Assembly (NCBI RefSeq): GCF_020736705.1 | Contig: NZ_CP085990.1 | Span: 806,001-870,000, forward strand | Direction of reading: 5' to 3' | Origin: Psychrobacter sanguinis | Lineage (GTDB): Bacteria > Pseudomonadota > Gammaproteobacteria > Pseudomonadales > Moraxellaceae | DNA length: 64,000 nucleotides | Part shown: positions 9,986 to 18,903 of the stretch, piece after piece | Layout: each line of letters opens with the position of its first letter | Numbering within the stretch: the first letter of the stretch is position 1 | Position numbers and translations under genes: made by a program | Notes under the pieces: generated by a model | Databases searched by the model: none | What the model was told of the DNA's origin: nothing | Seen by the model: the letters and a program-made list of their open reading frames with translations, nothing else

Positions 9986-10136
9986 ATGTGACTGATGTTG
10001 TGACCCGAGTGGTCTTTAAGGGTAAAAAATGGCTCCGTAAAAGAGCAGCGTTATGGGTTTTTGAGGACTAGATTGTGTTTAACTTACCACGCTCAGCGTG
10101 TCCCCTTAACTGACCTGATTTATACAATAATCTGCT

Positions 10137-11180
10137 TTAGCTGTGTAGCTCGCTAGGGGCGTTATTATATGGGGTATCGGTGCGGGTTGCTACTCTTAAC
10201 CAAGCACTACGTGAACGATTATTAACACTCACCTCAGCCTTACTTGGTGCAATGCGTTTTGGCTTACTAAAATAGCGGGGGCGCACCGGTGGCATCGGCA
10301 GGTTTTCATCTTCAGGGTATTGGCCTCGGCTGTGACGCTGTAAAAACTGCTTAATACGGCGGTCTTCTAACGAATGGAAGCTTATGACTGCCAATTGACC
10401 TTCGGGCGCTAACAACGTCAAGCTCTGTTGTAAAAAACTATCAATATCACCCAGCTCATTATTAATAAATATGCGCATGGCTTGGAAACTTTGAGTCGCC
10501 GGATGTTTGCCTTTTTGCCATTTTGGGTGAGCCTGCTTAATCACTTCTGCTAACTCTAGTGTTGAGGTATAGCGCTCCATCTGTTTAATAGCGCGGGCGA
10601 TTCGGCGGCTGTGTCGCTCTTCCCCAAAATCATACAATACATTGGCAAGCTCTTCTTCGTCTACTGTCTCTAGCCACTCCCCTACTGACTGACCACGACT
10701 GGTGTCCATACGCATATCGATGGCACCATCTCGCATAAAGCTAAAGCCGCGACTGCCGTCATCCAATTGCGGAGAGGAGACCCCTAAATCAGCCATGATG
10801 CCATTTACCTGCGTGATGCCGTGTTCATTCAAGCAGTGGGTTATATTGGCAAAACTATCATGCACAACTGTCACACGATTGTCACTTTTTGCTATTTCTT
10901 CCGCCACAGCGATGGCTTCAGGGTCTTTATCAAACACAAAAAGTTGCCCATCGTCACTTAATGACTCTAAAAGCAGTTTGCTGTGACCGCCTCGACCAAA
11001 GGTCGCGTCCACAAAAATGCCAGAGACTTTAGATTCTGAGTCAGTGGCTTTGCTAGATTTTTTTGTGGGATTTTTACCTAAGACAGCGGCGACAGTCTCA
11101 TACAATAGCACGGTTTCGTGGCTAAAATTGGCTTTGGGTGAGGAAGGGTTTGCTGCAGCTGAAGAGACGGCGTCGGTCAC
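10137..11180 (-). CDS. rsmH: 16S rRNA (cytosine1402-N4)-methyltransferase RsmH (MraW)
   Basis: SAM-dependent methyltransferase for N4 of C1402 in the ribosomal P site. The 347-aa protein shows the family motifs HETVLLYETVAAVLG, FVDATFGRGGHSKLLLE (SAM motif I), FDKDPEAIAVAEE, IMADLGVSSPQLDDGSRGFSFMRDGAIDMRMD, ATQSFQAMRIFINNELG and VISFHSLEDRRIKQFL. It is the first gene of the dcw operon. mraZ, normally just upstream, is missing: the next 590 bases hold no gene before divergent gltX. There is a 151-bp gap to ftsL. Confidence 0.97.
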   Translation of the reverse strand: MTDAVSSAAANPSSPKANFSHETVLLYETVAAVLGKNPTKKSSKATDSESKVSGIFVDATFGRGGHSKLLLESLSDDGQLFVFDKDPEAIAVAEEIAKSDNRVTVVHDSFANITHCLNEHGITQVNGIMADLGVSSPQLDDGSRGFSFMRDGAIDMRMDTSRGQSVGEWLETVDEEELANVLYDFGEERHSRRIARAIKQMERYTSTLELAEVIKQAHPKWQKGKHPATQSFQAMRIFINNELGDIDSFLQQSLTLLAPEGQLAVISFHSLEDRRIKQFLQRHSRGQYPEDENLPMPPVRPRYFSKPKRIAPSKAEVSVNNRSRSAWLRVATRTDTPYNNAPSELHS

Positions 11181-11236
11181 AATAAATAGGCTCCCTTAAT
11201 GGAGTAAACAATACAAACTAAGTCTGTAAAAAATTT

Positions 11237-11295
11237 CAGTAAAATAGCTCAGTAAAAAATGGCTCAATAAAAAAATAGCTCAGTAAAAAAAGTCT
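11237..11295. repeat. Degenerate tandem repeat (4 units of 13-16 bp) in the rsmH leader
   Basis: Four head-to-tail units start at 11237, 11250, 11265 and 11281. Each is CA(G/A)T, a run of A residues, then a form of TAGCT/TGGCT/GTCT. The units differ mainly in A-run length (4 to 7). The block lies about 60-115 bases upstream of the rsmH start codon. Confidence 0.7.
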
Positions 11296-11657
11296 GGTGC
11301 TAATTAACCCGCGATTCAGTACGCGGCTAAACTGACCCATAAAGAATTTAACAATACGGCAATTAATAAAATAATATCACTGCCTTTCAAGCATTATGAC
11401 TCACCATTTACCAACACTATGGCCAATCAGTTATATTCATTTTAGCGACTAAAAAACGAAGGTCGAACAAGGTCAACCTCATTATCGCAAGTCATAGTTG
11501 CTTGTCAAGGTAAGCAGGCAAACTAAGGCGTATTATATGCTTTTTTTGGTATCTCGCCTTATTTTGAGATGAATTTTGGTAGAAATTTATCACTTTTTTT
11601 TCAAATTAAGGTTTGTTTCAATTTATCTGTGATTTATAAGCCTTAGGCCAAACCTGT

Positions 11658-11663
11658 TATAAT
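11658..11663 (+). promoter_or_regulatory. Candidate -10 element for gltX
   Basis: Perfect TATAAT about 110 bases upstream of the gltX start codon. The region 17 bp upstream (TTATAA) is a poor -35, so this is only a candidate. Confidence 0.35.
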
Positions 11664-11771
11664 GTGTTTTAAGTCCACATCCAATTTTCGTTTCTTATTA
11701 TTACCCCCTTTACTCTGGTTTTTTATAGACCTTTTTAAACTTTGATATAAACAGATTATAAGAGAACTCTC

Positions 11772-13292
11772 ATGACACAGACTGCTTCGAATCGTCCTGT
11801 TCGTACCCGTATTGCCCCCTCACCTACCGGTTTTCCGCACGTAGGCACTGCCTATATTGCCCTATTCAACTTAGCTTTTGCTAAAGCGCATGGCGGTGAA
11901 TTCATCCTTAGAATAGAGGACACTGACCAAAGCCGTTCAACTGAGCAATCTGAAAAAATGATTTTGGATGCCCTGCGTTGGGTGGGTCTTGATTGGGCGG
12001 AAGGTCCGGACAATGGTGGCCCACATGCCCCTTATCGTCAAAGTGAGCGCAGTGATATTTATAAAAAACATGCGCAAGAACTGTTAGATAAAGGTCATGC
12101 GTTCCGCTGCTTCTGTACGCCAGAAGAGCTAGATGCGATGCGTGCTGACCAAATCGCCCGCGGCGAGAACCCTCATTATGATGGTCGTTATGCCGATCTA
12201 CCACGCGAAGAATCTGATAAATTAGCCGCAGAAGGCAAACCTTTCGTTATTCGTATGAAAGTACCGACTGAAGGCGTGTGTAAAATTCAAGACATGCTAC
12301 GCGGTGAGGTTGAGATTCCTTGGGAACAAGTGGACATGCAAGTGCTGCTAAAAACAGACGGTCTGCCAACTTACCATTTGGCAAACGTGGTGGATGACCA
12401 CTTAATGGAAATCACTCACGTTATTCGTGGTGAAGAATGGCTGAACTCTGCGCCTAAGCATCAACTATTATACGAATACTTCGGTTGGGAAATGCCAGTG
12501 CTATGCCATATGCCACTGCTACGTAACCCAGACAAATCAAAGCTCTCTAAGCGTAAGAACCCAACTTCAATCACTTACTATCGTGATGCCGGTGTGTTGC
12601 CTGAAGCGCTATTGAACTACTTGGGCCGTATGGGCTACTCAATGCCTGATGATAAAGAAATCTTCACCCTTGAGGAGATGATTGCCAGCTTTGATATTAC
12701 CCGTGTGTCATTAGGTGGTCCTATCTTCGATATCGAAAAACTGAACTGGTTAAACGGCGAATGGCTGCGTGCCTTAACCCCTGAACAGCTTAAAAATAAG
12801 ATTCTAGACTGGGCAAATGATTCAGATAAGCTAACTGCGATTGCGGCGGCGATTCAGCCTCGCATTCATTTGCTATCTGATGCGGTAAACTGGGCAGGTT
12901 TCTACTTCCAAAACCTACCAAACATCACTGCCGAAAGCTTTGAGCACAAGACACTAACGCCTGAGCAAATCATGGAAATCCTACAAATTGCCACGTGGAA
13001 GCTTGAAGCCCTACCTGAATGGACCGAAGAGAATATCTTCGCTACCCTAAAAGGCTTAAGCGCTGCAATGGATATCAAACTGCGTGACATGATGGCACCA
13101 TTCTTTATCGCCATCGCTGGTAGTACGTCATCGACGCCTGTAATGAACTCTATGTACGTGATTGGCGCGGACATGACTTTAACTCGCCTACGTCATGCCG
13201 TAGAAGTTTTAGGCGGTATTGGCAAAAAGAAACTGAAGAAACTTGAGAAAACCGCAGCGGATATGCCAGACTTTTTGACTGCTGCTGAATAG
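11772..13292 (+). CDS. gltX: Glutamyl-tRNA synthetase
   Basis: Class I aminoacyl-tRNA synthetase that charges tRNA-Glu in the cytoplasm. The 506-aa protein has the HIGH-type motif ([14 protein letters not shown], residues 12-25) and the KMSKS-type loop KLSKRKNP (near residue 258), followed by the anticodon-binding helical domain. [13 protein letters not shown] and [15 protein letters not shown] are also typical. The start ATG is preceded by AAGAGAACT. Codon use is strongly biased, as expected for a highly expressed gene. The single-gene unit ends at a hairpin terminator at 13340-13375. Confidence 0.97.
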   Translation: MTQTASNRPVRTRIAPSPTGFPHVGTAYIALFNLAFAKAHGGEFILRIEDTDQSRSTEQSEKMILDALRWVGLDWAEGPDNGGPHAPYRQSERSDIYKKHAQELLDKGHAFRCFCTPEELDAMRADQIARGENPHYDGRYADLPREESDKLAAEGKPFVIRMKVPTEGVCKIQDMLRGEVEIPWEQVDMQVLLKTDGLPTYHLANVVDDHLMEITHVIRGEEWLNSAPKHQLLYEYFGWEMPVLCHMPLLRNPDKSKLSKRKNPTSITYYRDAGVLPEALLNYLGRMGYSMPDDKEIFTLEEMIASFDITRVSLGGPIFDIEKLNWLNGEWLRALTPEQLKNKILDWANDSDKLTAIAAAIQPRIHLLSDAVNWAGFYFQNLPNITAESFEHKTLTPEQIMEILQIATWKLEALPEWTEENIFATLKGLSAAMDIKLRDMMAPFFIAIAGSTSSTPVMNSMYVIGADMTLTRLRHAVEVLGGIGKKKLKKLEKTAADMPDFLTAAE

Positions 13293-13339
13293 GTTTTAGT
13301 TAGTTTTAGTTTTAGCTCAACTTAAAGATTATTGCTACC

Positions 13340-13375
13340 AACGTGAGCTTTGCTAATGCAGAGTTCACGTTTTTT
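13340..13375 (+). terminator. Intrinsic terminator after gltX
   Basis: Outer arms AACGTGA (13340-13346) and TCACGTT (13365-13371) extend inward with G-U-containing pairs GCTTTGC/GCAGAGT around a TAAT loop, followed by a T run. Confidence 0.8.
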
Positions 13376-13458
13376 CGTTGCATAATCCTCACTACAGTGT
13401 AAATATAAATTAATATAATAAAATGTTTATAGTGTTATTTACTTCCGAGGATCAAACC

Positions 13459-13971
13459 ATGAAAACAATAAAGTATATCGTTACTTTAGCTACATCCTTA
13501 ATGATTTCTTTAAGTAGTTATGCTACAACAATTGTTAATACTATACCATGGGGTACTACATCAGGAGGATTTGGAACTGTAGTATCATATTCCTCAGATT
13601 ACGATTCGGATTTAAAGTACTTTGAAGCCTTAATAAGCCACTCTCAAGGGGGTAAGCAAAGACTTTATTTTGCAAACGCTTATTTGGATGATGATAGCAT
13701 GTGTAGCTATGAAACTGGGTACCCCACAAGTACAACCGTTGTATTTAATGGACAAGCAGTAAAAATGTCACGTTGGTGTCTAAAGTTTAATGGTACTAAT
13801 AAGTATTACTATAGTTATACCCCAGAAACTGAACGTGGTCATAGTTATGTGGTTAATCTTTTTAAAACATCTGTTTCTCCTGTTAGAATCAAACTAGATA
13901 CTGAAAGTTTATATCTGCCTGCTATTGGATTCAGTAAAATCTGGAACAATGCAGGTGGTAACGCTATCTAG
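13459..13971 (+). CDS. Small secreted protein of unknown function
   Basis: I do not recognise this family. The 170-aa product starts with a clear signal peptide (MKTIKYIVTLATSLMISLSSYA, cleavage likely after SYA at about residue 22). The start at 13459 is preferred over an in-frame ATG 36 bases upstream because the signal peptide begins here and GAGGATC precedes it at SD distance. The mature part is rich in Tyr, Ser and Asn, has two Cys (in DDDSMCSYETG and SRWCLKFNG) that could form a disulfide, and looks beta-rich. The gene is AT-richer than its neighbours and uses rarer AT-ending codons, which suggests acquired DNA. It has its own terminator at 13997-14024. Confidence 0.7.
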   Translation: MKTIKYIVTLATSLMISLSSYATTIVNTIPWGTTSGGFGTVVSYSSDYDSDLKYFEALISHSQGGKQRLYFANAYLDDDSMCSYETGYPTSTTVVFNGQAVKMSRWCLKFNGTNKYYYSYTPETERGHSYVVNLFKTSVSPVRIKLDTESLYLPAIGFSKIWNNAGGNAI

Positions 13972-13996
13972 CCATAACCATAGTTCCTCAAAACCC

Positions 13997-14024
13997 AAAA
14001 GCTGAGCTTCTACTCAGCTTTTTT
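13997..14024 (+). terminator. Intrinsic terminator after the secreted-protein gene
   Basis: Perfect 10-bp stem AAAAGCTGAG / CTCAGCTTTT with a 6-base loop, running into TTTTTT, 26 bases after the stop codon. Confidence 0.85.
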
Positions 14025-14222
14025 GTGCTCATCTGAAACACAATTCTACAAAAGCTCTTTTCTAAACCCTTTAGAAACCTTAACTTACTTGCCTATAACA
14101 CGCTGACGACAAAACATTATATAAAAATATATAATAATTGTTATGCTAATACTTAGAGACAAGATAAATAGATAATTTCTTCCAACAAATAATCCCATTA
14201 AAATTAAAATCAAGGAGACACC

Positions 14223-14597
14223 ATGCCTAAAACAACAGACTATGTTAGCACCCTATTCGATAATGACAATAATCCGAGCAAAGTAACGATTGCCTTAACC
14301 ATGGCTGGTAAAGCCTTAGAAAAAGGGCATTCGGCAACTATTATCTTAATGGTAGATGGTGTACGTCTAGCTGTACCCAATGCGTTTGACAAAATCGACA
14401 TCGGCGCACCTTTTAAACCTGCTGCTGAGCTTTTAAAAGCGTTTATGGAGAAAGGGGGTCAAATTCTAGTGTGCGGCGCTTGCCTAAAACACAATGGCAT
14501 AGAAGAATCAGCCATTGATGAGCGTTTTGAAATTATTGATGCTGGTGATGTTATCGATTTAGTGATGTCTGCTAAAGGCTCATTACAATTGTCTTAG
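14223..14597 (+). CDS. DsrE/DsrF-like family protein
   Basis: The 124-aa cytoplasmic protein has the DsrE-like alpha/beta layout: an initial strand and helix (KVTIALTMAGKALEKGHSATIILMVDGVRLAV) and a conserved Cys-containing loop ILVCGACLKHNGI near residue 85. In the family such cysteines can carry persulfides in sulfur relay, but many stand-alone members have no known function. The start is supported by AAGGAGA just upstream. It is a single-gene unit with a terminator at 14637-14672 shared with the convergent YgjP-like gene. No other sulfur-relay genes (tusA, tusB) are nearby, so a sulfurtransferase role is only possible. Confidence 0.8.
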   Translation: MPKTTDYVSTLFDNDNNPSKVTIALTMAGKALEKGHSATIILMVDGVRLAVPNAFDKIDIGAPFKPAAELLKAFMEKGGQILVCGACLKHNGIEESAIDERFEIIDAGDVIDLVMSAKGSLQLS

Positions 14598-14636
14598 TAA
14601 CATTAATAATATAGGCTTGTTTATAAATTAGAAAAT

Positions 14637-14672
14637 AAAAGGGCTGACAGTGATTGTCAGCCCTTTTTTATT
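14637..14672. terminator. Bidirectional intrinsic terminator
   Basis: Near-perfect inverted repeat: AAAAGGGCTGACA and TGTCAGCCCTTTT around a short loop, flanked by A and T runs. It serves the DsrE gene (plus) and the YgjP-like gene/efflux operon (minus). Confidence 0.88.
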
Positions 14673-14681
14673 AACAACTTT

Positions 14682-15185
14682 TTAGCTTTCATTCTTTTCT
14701 AACTCTCGCCACAGTAACCACAACCGCATGTCTAGCTCAACTTGGTGATAATCCGGTTGCATATGCGTGCACAACTGGTAAAAGGCTCTGTTATGATCAC
14801 TTTCTTTAAAATGAGCCAACTCATGCACCACAATCATTCGCAAAAACTCTAATGGTGCCTCTTTAAACACACTGGCTACAGTGATGCTATTGTGCGATTT
14901 AAGTTTACTGCCCTGCACCCGAGACTGATGGGTGTGGATACCTAGAGCCTGTTTTAATACTTTAAGTTTACTGTTGTAGCTGACCTGCGATAATGTGCCC
15001 ACATTTTTCATGTGGCGGTTTTTTAGCTCGGTGACGTATTGGTAAAGCGCCTTATCACTTTGAAGCTGATGTTCCTCAGGATACTTTTGTTTCAGATAGT
15101 CGCCTAAGCGATCTGCTTCAATTAAAGCCTTGGCTTGATCCTGAATATACTCAGGATAGTGAGAAATATATTTAAGACCGGCCAA
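14682..15185 (-). CDS. YgjP-type zinc metallopeptidase (M48-related)
   Basis: The 167-aa protein carries the zinc-protease motif HELAHFKESDH: H121, E122 and H125, with H131 as likely third ligand. This spacing is that of the YgjP/WLM-like metallopeptidase group. Upstream are a conserved helix and strand (SITVASVFKEAPLEFLRMIVV) that position the site. The in vivo substrate is not established. No signal peptide is present, so it is probably cytoplasmic. It follows the HlyD-family gene on the same strand with a 19-base gap and may share its transcript. Confidence 0.82.
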   Translation of the reverse strand: MAGLKYISHYPEYIQDQAKALIEADRLGDYLKQKYPEEHQLQSDKALYQYVTELKNRHMKNVGTLSQVSYNSKLKVLKQALGIHTHQSRVQGSKLKSHNSITVASVFKEAPLEFLRMIVVHELAHFKESDHNRAFYQLCTHMQPDYHQVELDMRLWLLWRELEKNES

Positions 15186-15204
15186 TGGGTTATTCCTATA
15201 GTAT

Positions 15205-16569
15205 TTATTGGGTAGTAGTTATCTTGGTAGAAGTTGTTTTGACCGTAGTTGTCTTGGCTTGTGTATTAGTATGCGACTTAGTATCAACATCCGCTTCAAC
15301 TGACATACCAGGACGTAACCTTGCGAGGTCAGGTTGATTGGCATCTAAATCAATGCGCACCGGAATACGCTGTGCCACTTTAATATAGTTGCCTGTAGCA
15401 GGGTTAGCGCTTCCCGTGGTTAATTCACTACCTGTTGCTGGTGAAATATTGCTGACACGACCTGTGAAAGTTTTTCCGCCTAAGGCATCAACCTGTATAG
15501 TAGCCCGATCACCGATGACTATATTAGCGACCTGTGTCTCTTTAAAGTTAGCAATCACCCACACGCCTTCCGGCACAATATACATAAGCTGCATACCCGG
15601 AGTCACATATTGTCCATTTTTAACGCTCAATTGGCTAAGCTGACCCGATTCAGGCGCAGTGATAAAAGTATTGTCTAAATTGATTTTCGCTTGTTTGGCA
15701 GCGGCTTGGGCATTTTCGATATTGGCATCATATGATGAATGGTTGCTAAGTGTCTTCTGGCGCGCTTGCTTGGCTGCCTCTAAATTTGCTCGGGCCTGCT
15801 CAACGCCTGCTTTAGCCTGGGCGAGCTGCGCTTGAGTATGCGCAACCTCTGCTTTTGAAACGGCACCAATAGTCATAGCCTCTAAGTCTTGGTAACGCTG
15901 CACATCTTGCTCGGCACTCAGTACACGCGCTTCGGCACTGTGTAAATCTGCTTCGCGGGCCTCTATCTGAGCCTGGCTGACTTGCACGTCTTGCTCATTG
16001 GCAGCTCGATTGGTAACTGCCACTTGGATATTAGACTCGGCTTGTTGTAATTGCTGCTGAAAGTTGCGATCGTCAATTTTTACCAATAAATCACCAGCGG
16101 CAACTTTAGCAAAATCCTGCACTGCCACTTGTGTCACGTAACCGGAAACTTGTGGGCTGATGATGGTGGTGCGACCTTTAACAAAGGCATTGTCGGTATG
16201 CTGCACCGTAGGCGTAAATGGAGGCAGTTTCCAAGCGTATAAGATCAACAATACGCCTATAACAATCAATGCTATTAGGAAAATTAGATGAAGCAGCGGT
16301 TTTTTTTTCGGAGACCAACTATATGTCGAAGAGATAGGCTCTTTTGGTGGTTTTGGTGGGTCATTATTATCAGCGGTATTATCACCAGCTTCTGATGTAC
16401 CCTCTGCTTCAGGCGTTGATTCAGGTTTAGTCTCTGTAGTGATAGTAGAGGACACAGCTTGTTTATGCTGCTCATCATTGATAGTCGCTTTTTGTAGAGG
16501 CGTATCTGCAGAAGGAGTGGCCGGCGTCTGAGTAGGCTCATTAAGGTCATTATACTTTTCTTGGCTCAA
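15205..16569 (-). CDS. EmrA-like membrane fusion (HlyD family) protein
   Basis: Periplasmic adaptor of an MFS-driven tripartite efflux pump. The 454-aa protein has a long acidic/Pro/Thr-rich cytoplasmic head (1-90), one membrane helix (about 93-112, LLHLIFLIALIVIGVLLILYAW), a lipoyl half-motif (VKGRTTIISPQVSGYVTQVAVQ), a long alpha-hairpin coiled coil (about 165-300), the second lipoyl half and a beta-barrel domain with TGSELTTGSANPATGNYIKVAQRIPVRI split by the typical EmrA sequence. The C-terminal tail is Thr/Lys-rich and encoded by a degenerate 15-bp tandem repeat (15213-15257). It is in the same direction as, and 187 bases after, the MFS gene, its likely partner. Confidence 0.9.
   Translation of the reverse strand: MSQEKYNDLNEPTQTPATPSADTPLQKATINDEQHKQAVSSTITTETKPESTPEAEGTSEAGDNTADNNDPPKPPKEPISSTYSWSPKKKPLLHLIFLIALIVIGVLLILYAWKLPPFTPTVQHTDNAFVKGRTTIISPQVSGYVTQVAVQDFAKVAAGDLLVKIDDRNFQQQLQQAESNIQVAVTNRAANEQDVQVSQAQIEAREADLHSAEARVLSAEQDVQRYQDLEAMTIGAVSKAEVAHTQAQLAQAKAGVEQARANLEAAKQARQKTLSNHSSYDANIENAQAAAKQAKINLDNTFITAPESGQLSQLSVKNGQYVTPGMQLMYIVPEGVWVIANFKETQVANIVIGDRATIQVDALGGKTFTGRVSNISPATGSELTTGSANPATGNYIKVAQRIPVRIDLDANQPDLARLRPGMSVEADVDTKSHTNTQAKTTTVKTTSTKITTTQ
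15213..15257 (-). repeat. Degenerate 15-bp tandem repeat encoding the Thr-rich tail of the HlyD protein
   Basis: Three adjacent 15-base units (15213, 15228, 15243) of the form TAGTAGTTATCTTGG on the plus strand. On the coding strand they specify a T/K/S-rich pentapeptide-like pattern in the last residues of the adaptor. Confidence 0.65.
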
Positions 16570-16756
16570 GACGCTCTCCTTTTATAGCAAATAAAGAATA
16601 TAGAAAATAATAAATAAAGATAAAAAGTTTGTAGAGTCATGTTTTGTGGCAATATTTTTAACGTAATATTAAGGGCGAAAAACGTTTATAGCGAGCCTCA
16701 ACAAAACTTGCCGAACCACCCTGGATTAGGCAGTCAACCGTTAGGAGCGATGATAT

Positions 16757-18376
16757 TTATTTTCCGAGCATTTTGGCAAGAATGGCAAGCTCTTTACCCA
16801 GCGGATTGCTTTTGTGATAGCGGTGATAAGCAAAATTAAGTAGCAAAATAATAGTAGTCACACTGGCCATAACGGCTGCGACAAAGAATAAATCTCGATA
16901 GGCCGCTACTGTTGCTTGTAGCGTGACGTTTTTAATAATTTGCGACAAAGCAGCAGGGTCACCCAAATTGGCTGAGTTCATCATATTGGCATAGTGGCTT
17001 TGGGTACGTATCGTGGTAAAAGCTTGAATGATTGCCGCACCCGCAAGCCCGCCAATGGTTTGAGAAATACTAAAAATAACAGAGAAGCTAATAATATAAG
17101 CAGGACCATTAGCAATAGCGCGAATCATGCCCTCAAAGACCATAGGACCCATAAAATAAATAGCAGAAAAAGCAATTAAAAATTGGCTAGCATAAAACAT
17201 TTCTGGGGTAGAATTAAGGGATGCCCCTGTATCTAGCCAAGCCCCTAAGGCGATTAAAGCCACCGCGATAATAACCGGTCGACGCAGCTCTGTTGCCTTA
17301 AGTAACCACATACTGATAAGCAGTGCTAATAAACTTGCCGCTAATACAACAGCATAGAACCCCACCATCTGATCATTGCCATAGCCCAAAGTTGTTAACA
17401 GTCCTGCCGCCCCCACACTCTGTTCGGACAGCAATATTCGCATAACAGCGCCGGTAATCATAAAGGCAATGACATTACGACTGCGCATCCACCGTACTTG
17501 TAGCATCGGATTTTTGCGATGTGTTTCAATCCATAACGCAATATTAATACACACGAAGGCAATGATGAGCGGATAACTCAGCCAGGGCGTAGTCCACCAT
17601 ACAATCCGCCCTTGCACCAAAAATACGCATAGAGCAGCAAGCCCCCCTGCAAAGAATGTAAAACTCAAGATATCGAGTTTTTCAAAAACTTTGTCCGTCT
17701 TGCCAGGCGGTAGCTCTAATAGATTGATTAACCCAAAACAAAGCAGCGCCAGACCAAATTGAAATAGAAATAAATTCTCAATATCACCTTCGACCGCCAG
17801 ATAAGGTGAGACAATACGGGCTAAGGGAGTGCCAAACTGGACTAGGCCAAACCCCAAAATCATACCACTGATACGTTTTGCGACAGGCATACCCTGTAAC
17901 GAGTAAAAAATCGCCAGTACTGTCATTGCACTGGCAGCAATGCCACTGATACCACGAGCAATAAGCTCCAAATAGTAAGGCTCAAGCAAGTTATCAATAT
18001 AAACCGTTAGCAAGCCACTGCTCACTATCCACTGCAAACTGGTGGCCAGTAATAGTAAAAATAGGGCGATTTTGCTAAATGAAGATATGCCAAATTGCTG
18101 CCGTATCTTGTATAGCAATACAGTAATACAAGCATTGGTCATGTTATAAGTGACCGATATCCAGCCCCCTTCGACAGGGGTCAACCCCAATGAGCCTTGG
18201 ATATTAGGTAAATTAACCACCAACAAACCGTTTTGAAAACCTGCGATTAGACCGACAAGAATACCGATAAGTAAGTACAACACCTTACGCAATGAAGGAT
18301 GATCAGGGTTTGCAGGAGAGCCCACCATAAAGGGTTGTTCATGGGGCTTAAATTGATATTCAGTGCTCACGGGCAC
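16757..18376 (-). CDS. MFS transporter of the DHA2 (EmrB-like, 14-TMS) family
   Basis: Inner-membrane drug/proton antiporter-type protein of 539 aa with about 14 hydrophobic segments (first at about residues 30-50, VLYLLIGILVGLIAGFQNGLLVV). Family features include VNLPNIQGSLGLTPVEGGWISVTYNMTNA near TM1-2. The likely start is GTG at 18376 or a second GTG two codons later; no ATG fits. It precedes the EmrA-like adaptor, so the two probably form an efflux system. No outer-membrane factor or local regulator gene is seen. Substrate cannot be deduced. Confidence 0.88.
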   Translation of the reverse strand: MPVSTEYQFKPHEQPFMVGSPANPDHPSLRKVLYLLIGILVGLIAGFQNGLLVVNLPNIQGSLGLTPVEGGWISVTYNMTNACITVLLYKIRQQFGISSFSKIALFLLLLATSLQWIVSSGLLTVYIDNLLEPYYLELIARGISGIAASAMTVLAIFYSLQGMPVAKRISGMILGFGLVQFGTPLARIVSPYLAVEGDIENLFLFQFGLALLCFGLINLLELPPGKTDKVFEKLDILSFTFFAGGLAALCVFLVQGRIVWWTTPWLSYPLIIAFVCINIALWIETHRKNPMLQVRWMRSRNVIAFMITGAVMRILLSEQSVGAAGLLTTLGYGNDQMVGFYAVVLAASLLALLISMWLLKATELRRPVIIAVALIALGAWLDTGASLNSTPEMFYASQFLIAFSAIYFMGPMVFEGMIRAIANGPAYIISFSVIFSISQTIGGLAGAAIIQAFTTIRTQSHYANMMNSANLGDPAALSQIIKNVTLQATVAAYRDLFFVAAVMASVTTIILLLNFAYHRYHKSNPLGKELAILAKMLGK

Positions 18377-18903
18377 CTGATAAATGCTGTGAATAGATCA
18401 TAAAATAAAACCATAGGTAGGAAGCCGAAAAGCTCCAGCGGTTTAATACTTTTTTCAAGACTATTAGTACTATTTTTAAGACTAAAAGGTAAAAGTTAAC
18501 CCAAGTCGAGTTTGCTATTTTATCACAGTTTATAGCCACCATTACCAGTGCTGCTTTCAATTTTGCTACTGGTTTTGCTTTCACTTGTGTTTATAGCCGC
18601 TCTAATTTTGGACAATATACTTTTGCCAACCTACTGTTTTAAATAACATTTGTCCTAAAAAAAGCATATAAGCAAAGACGACTGAAGTTACTAAAGTAAA
18701 TGTATCAAGCACACAAACCAGCATTTGCTTTGTTGGTTATCGATACTGCGCTGACCCTAGTAACACTAACCCCAAAAATGCTGGCAATAGAGATTTCGCT
18801 ACATAGAATAAAACGAACAAATCGAATACAAAACTAAATGTGCTTTTGTAGATAGTTATACAGATGCTTGTAAATAATAGTTATAAATAAAGGAACCTCT
18901 GCC
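18377..18903. other. Divergent intergenic region (efflux pair / pirin), no gene seen
   Basis: About 525 AT-rich bases. A 74-codon minus-strand frame at 18360-18584 overlaps the MFS start, has no convincing ribosome site and looks spurious. No regulator gene of the MarR or TetR type is present. Promoters for both flanking genes are expected here but I could not place them firmly. Confidence 0.55.

Larger units (their letters stand above)
11181..11771. other. Divergent intergenic region between rsmH and gltX, no gene seen
   Basis: About 590 AT-rich bases that must hold the promoters of the dcw operon (minus) and gltX (plus). No mraZ-like reading frame exists on either strand. It contains a degenerate tandem repeat at 11237-11295, directly upstream of rsmH, and a -10-like TATAAT at 11658-11663 on the plus strand. 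Confidence 0.7.

Noticed and set aside
18360..18584. 74-codon minus-strand reading frame upstream of the MFS gene
   Set aside because: It overlaps the MFS start, has no good ribosome site and its composition looks like translated spacer.
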